Shown: piece after piece, positions 3,644 through 5,518 of the stretch
How the letters are laid out: each line of letters begins with the position of its first letter
How positions within the stretch are numbered: the stretch's first letter is position 1
Source: Bifidobacteriaceae bacterium
GTDB lineage: Bacteria; Actinomycetota; Actinomycetes; Actinomycetales; WQXJ01
DNA: 5,518 nt
NCBI GenBank assembly: GCA_031256885.1
Contig: JAIRPS010000222.1
Location: 1-5,518, forward strand
Reading direction: 5' to 3'
Program-made: the position numbers and the translations under genes
The notes under the pieces: model-generated
Told to the model about the DNA's origin: nothing
Databases searched by the model: none
The model's input: only the letters and a program-made list of their open reading frames with translations

Positions 3644-5518
3644 ACCGGTTTTAGCGTTACGCGGGCTGTTGGTCACTTGGGTGTTGATGTTTTTGGTTGC
3701 CACCTTGGGATGGGCGATGACAGGGGTCTTTGCTGGTCAGGCTTGGCGTATCTATTTTGCTGGGCCAGGCATTGGCATGTGTGCTTTGTTGGGTATTTTG
3801 CGTCTGTGTGGGGTGCCGCGTCTGCTGGTGCCGTTGGCTGGTTTGGTGGCCATGCTGTTTTTGGCTACCGCTTTGTTTGATGGCAATACTTCGGTGGGTG
3901 GTTGGCTGCCAACTGGCCAAACTTTGGCGCATTGGAGCGACTTGTTTGCTCAGGCCAATGATTTGATTGTCGAAGCTTCCTCACCTGCCCCGTTCAGTGG
4001 GGCAATGGCTTTTGTGACAGCGATCGGTGTTTGCTTGCTGGCGGTGGTTTTGGATTTGTTGGCGCTTGGTTTTGGCGTGCCAGCATTGGCTGGTTTGGTG
4101 GCTTTGGCTGCTTTGGTGATTCCTGCGGGTGTGGTGCCTGAGGGTTTGAGCTTTGCAGCGGTGGCAATGGTTGGCGTGGCGGTTGGTTTGCTGTGCTGGT
4201 CTGGCACCCGTCCGCTGCCTTTACCGTGGGCGTTGCCTTCTGCCCGCCGCCCGGGCGTAAGTGGTAGGCGTCGCCGCCGCGCCGCGCTGGCGCGCGGCGC
4301 GGCGGTGGTCACGGTGGTGACTGTGGCAGCTGCGGGGTCTTGGTGGTTGGCTGGACAAGTGCCCGGTTTGACTCATGGGCCTTTGGTGGATGCTTTACCG
4401 AAGGTCATGATTTTTGCTAATGGGCCTGATCCTTTGGTTGATTTGGGGGAGGATTTGACTGAACGTACCCGTAAAAAGGCTTTGACGGTGACAACTGATC
4501 GTCAGTTTGCGCCACCGTATTTACGGATGATGACGGTTGATGATTTCAGTGGGGATCAGTGGACGCATTTGCCGGAAACCGTCCCGTCGGTCGCTCAAGC
4601 GACCGACGGTAGTTTGCAGTTACCGTCACGGTTTCCACCAGGTTTGTTGGGTTTGCGGCAAGACCAAACCATGACGATTGATGTTTCCGATATGCAGTCA
4701 GCCTGGTTGCCGGTGCCGGAGTATCCAACTGATGTGCGCGGGTTGTCTGGTCAGTGGCAAGCGCAGGCTTCGGATGGCACTATTCGCGCTGATCGCTCGC
4801 AAACACGCGGCCAACGTTTCAACGTTTTGACTGGTCAGTTAGACCGTGAGGCTTTTGATGCGGTGGTGCGCATGGTGTTACCGGAAAGGATTGGTGTAGA
4901 GCTTTCGCAGTCGCGTGAATTGCATTGCGGTGGGCCATTGTTGGATGAGGTGGAGGGGTGGACTAGCCAGACACCGGTGATCCCCGAAGAGGTGCAGCCG
5001 TATTTGGCTTTGCCGGATGATTTACCGGAGTTGATTAGGCAGAGCGCTGAGGAGGCACGTTGGCTAAATTTTGGGGGGTTGGACTGGCCGGTGCAGATTG
5101 CGGCGGATTGTCAGATCTATCAGGCCTATGCTTTGCAGGATTATTTTCGCAATCCGCAGCGGTTTGTCTATTCAACTTCTTTACCGGATGATCAGGGGTT
5201 TAACAATGGTGGCAGCCAAGCGGTGGCGGCTTTTTTGCGGGCTGGTTCAGGCTATTGTGTGCAATTTGCTTCAGCGATGGCTTTGATGGCTCGGCTGCTC
5301 GGCATACCGGCTCGTGTAGCTTTAGGGTTTGCGCCAGCTGATCAGGCAGAACAAACCAATGATGGGCGTGTTATATACACATACACTACACGTGATTTAC
5401 ATGCTTGGCCAGAACTATACATTCCCAACTTAGGCTGGCTCAGTTTTGAACCAACACCCGGGCGGGGCGTCACCGAAACCCCCAGCAACAACCCGCCCGC
5501 CCTGCCATCGAATGATCC
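3636..5518 (+). CDS. TgpA-like membrane transglutaminase-domain protein, 3' end outside window
   Basis: The frame opened by ATG at 3636 runs without a stop to the window edge: 627 codons plus two bases. Residues 1-240 hold about seven hydrophobic segments (roughly 11-33, 39-57, 63-81, 122-140, 148-166, 172-188, 220-239). The Arg-rich loop 204-220 (five arginines in a row, 211-215) should be cytoplasmic, which places everything after about 240 outside the membrane. The external part ends in a papain-like transglutaminase core: FLRAGSGYCVQFASAMALMA with Cys541, LLGIPARVALGF, then RDLHAWPELY with His589, and WLSFEPTPG with Glu605 at the place of the usual acidic residue. After 609 begins a Pro/Asn/Ser linker, which in related proteins leads to a further membrane segment and a cytoplasmic tail. 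Family activity is poorly defined; protein cross-linking or proteolysis at the envelope is possible. The start overlaps the DUF58 stop by eight bases; TGGGG at 3623-3627 may serve as a ribosome binding site. The gene carries two strong hairpins and a composition shift near 5340. Confidence 0.93.
   Translation, partial: MAKPVLALRGLLVTWVLMFLVATLGWAMTGVFAGQAWRIYFAGPGIGMCALLGILRLCGVPRLLVPLAGLVAMLFLATALFDGNTSVGGWLPTGQTLAHWSDLFAQANDLIVEASSPAPFSGAMAFVTAIGVCLLAVVLDLLALGFGVPALAGLVALAALVIPAGVVPEGLSFAAVAMVGVAVGLLCWSGTRPLPLPWALPSARRPGVSGRRRRRAALARGAAVVTVVTVAAAGSWWLAGQVPGLTHGPLVDALPKVMIFANGPDPLVDLGEDLTERTRKKALTVTTDRQFAPPYLRMMTVDDFSGDQWTHLPETVPSVAQATDGSLQLPSRFPPGLLGLRQDQTMTIDVSDMQSAWLPVPEYPTDVRGLSGQWQAQASDGTIRADRSQTRGQRFNVLTGQLDREAFDAVVRMVLPERIGVELSQSRELHCGGPLLDEVEGWTSQTPVIPEEVQPYLALPDDLPELIRQSAEEARWLNFGGLDWPVQIAADCQIYQAYALQDYFRNPQRFVYSTSLPDDQGFNNGGSQAVAAFLRAGSGYCVQFASAMALMARLLGIPARVALGFAPADQAEQTNDGRVIYTYTTRDLHAWPELYIPNLGWLSFEPTPGRGVTETPSNNPPALPSND
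3834..3850 (+). repeat. 17-base direct repeat, copy 1 (third membrane segment)
   Basis: TTGGCTGGTTTGGTGGC occurs here and again, identically, at 4086-4102, 252 bases (84 codons) downstream in the same frame. Both encode LAGLVA within hydrophobic segments of the transglutaminase protein (residues 67-72 and 151-156). Limited codon choice in a G/T-rich gene could explain it. Confidence 0.6.
4086..4102 (+). repeat. 17-base direct repeat, copy 2 (fifth membrane segment)
   Basis: This is an exact second copy of the sequence at 3834-3850. Recombination between the two would remove 84 codons in frame, taking out the external loop between the third and fourth membrane segments together with the fourth segment. 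Confidence 0.6.
4274..4305 (+). repeat. 14-bp all-G/C perfect hairpin inside the transglutaminase gene
   Basis: CCGCCGCGCCGCGC (4274-4287) and GCGCGGCGCGGCGG (4292-4305) are exact reverse complements around the loop TGGC, and the stem can extend outward by G-T wobbles and one further C-G pair. It codes for the Arg/Ala-rich end of the cytoplasmic loop and the start of the seventh membrane segment. It is much richer in G+C than the surrounding gene. No T-run follows, so it is not an intrinsic terminator by layout. Confidence 0.75.
4584..4609 (+). repeat. 12-bp perfect inverted repeat inside the transglutaminase gene
   Basis: CCGTCGGTCGCT (4584-4595) and AGCGACCGACGG (4598-4609) are exact reverse complements separated by CA. 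As RNA this gives an 11-bp stem with a TCAA loop. It encodes PSVAQATDG in the external region before the transglutaminase core, a stretch with no recognisable motif. The following bases are only weakly T-rich. It resembles a mobile palindromic unit or an intragenic stem-loop, but origin and role are unknown. Confidence 0.7.

Noticed and set aside
3657..3932. 91-codon minus-strand frame rich in Gln, His and Thr
   Set aside because: It is the complement of a membrane-segment coding region (Leu, Val, Trp codons); its composition is an artefact.
3677..3966. Two hydrophobic short + strand frames within the start of the transglutaminase gene
   Set aside because: They are in other phases than the long frame from 3636, and look membrane-like only because G/T-rich DNA gives hydrophobic residues in several frames.
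3950..4312. 120-codon open frame on the minus strand opposite the transglutaminase gene
   Set aside because: It is a shadow: the + strand gene seldom uses TTA, CTA or TCA in the matching phase, and the translated product is low-complexity Ala/Thr/Lys with no domain.
4584..4620. Intrinsic terminator inside the transglutaminase gene
   Set aside because: The stem is good, but the downstream sequence TAGTTTGCAG is not a proper T-run and the reading frame continues through to the catalytic domain.
5071..5286. 71-codon + strand frame over the transglutaminase core
   Set aside because: The overlapping frame encodes the conserved Cys motif, so this one is a shadow.
5459..5499. GGGCGGG and CCCGCCC as a possible stem near the window end
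   Set aside because: The arms are only seven bases with a loop of more than 25 bases, in a Pro/Gly-coding linker; it is likely coincidental.
1..5518. tRNA genes, CRISPR arrays, insertion sequences, attachment sites, riboswitches
   Set aside because: None of the expected structures, spaced repeats or transposase motifs were seen; coding sequence covers all but 26 bases.

Overview
The window reads as a compact, single-strand stretch of a bacterial chromosome, most likely from an actinomycete (Actinomycetota) of moderate rather than very high G+C. The reasons are the gene set, the GTG start, the style of the tRNA-dihydrouridine synthase C-terminus, and the MoxR / DUF58 / transglutaminase trio, whose last member carries the 'SGYCVQFASAM ... 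FEPTPG' signature common in actinobacterial proteins. The lineage is an inference. No rRNA, tRNA, mobile element or CRISPR was seen.

Layout, all on the + strand: (1) positions 1-55, the last 17 codons of a gene whose C-terminus resembles bacterial glycyl-tRNA synthetase; (2) 52-1272, a DusB-type tRNA-dihydrouridine synthase overlapping it by GTGA; (3) a 26-base gap; (4) 1299-2339, a MoxR-family AAA+ ATPase; (5) 2336-3643, a DUF58 membrane-anchored protein overlapping by ATGA; (6) 3636 to the window end, a 5'-complete but 3'-truncated TgpA-like membrane transglutaminase overlapping by 8 bases. Nothing longer than 26 bases is non-coding.

Functionally there are two modules. The left one is translation-related (probable tRNA charging plus tRNA modification). 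The right one is the widespread MoxR-DUF58-transglutaminase cassette. In it a cytosolic AAA+ ATPase is thought to act as a chaperone or remodeller for a DUF58 protein with a cytoplasmic von Willebrand-like domain. The third partner spans the membrane about seven times before an external papain-like transglutaminase domain. The three overlapping reading frames imply translational coupling and a shared process at the cell envelope, but the substrate of this cassette cannot be read from the sequence.

The less ordinary signals are inside genes. Perfect inverted repeats occur in moxR (1429-1450, 1620-1633) and in the transglutaminase gene (a 14-bp all-G/C stem at 4274-4305 and a 12-bp repeat at 4584-4609). 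There is a 17-base exact direct repeat across two membrane segments. The base composition of the coding strand changes sharply from G/T-rich to A/C-rich near 5340. DusB carries an extra helical-domain segment and has lost a usually conserved Lys-His pair. I found no clearly new biological system; the best candidates for a second look are the intragenic hairpins and the DusB changes.
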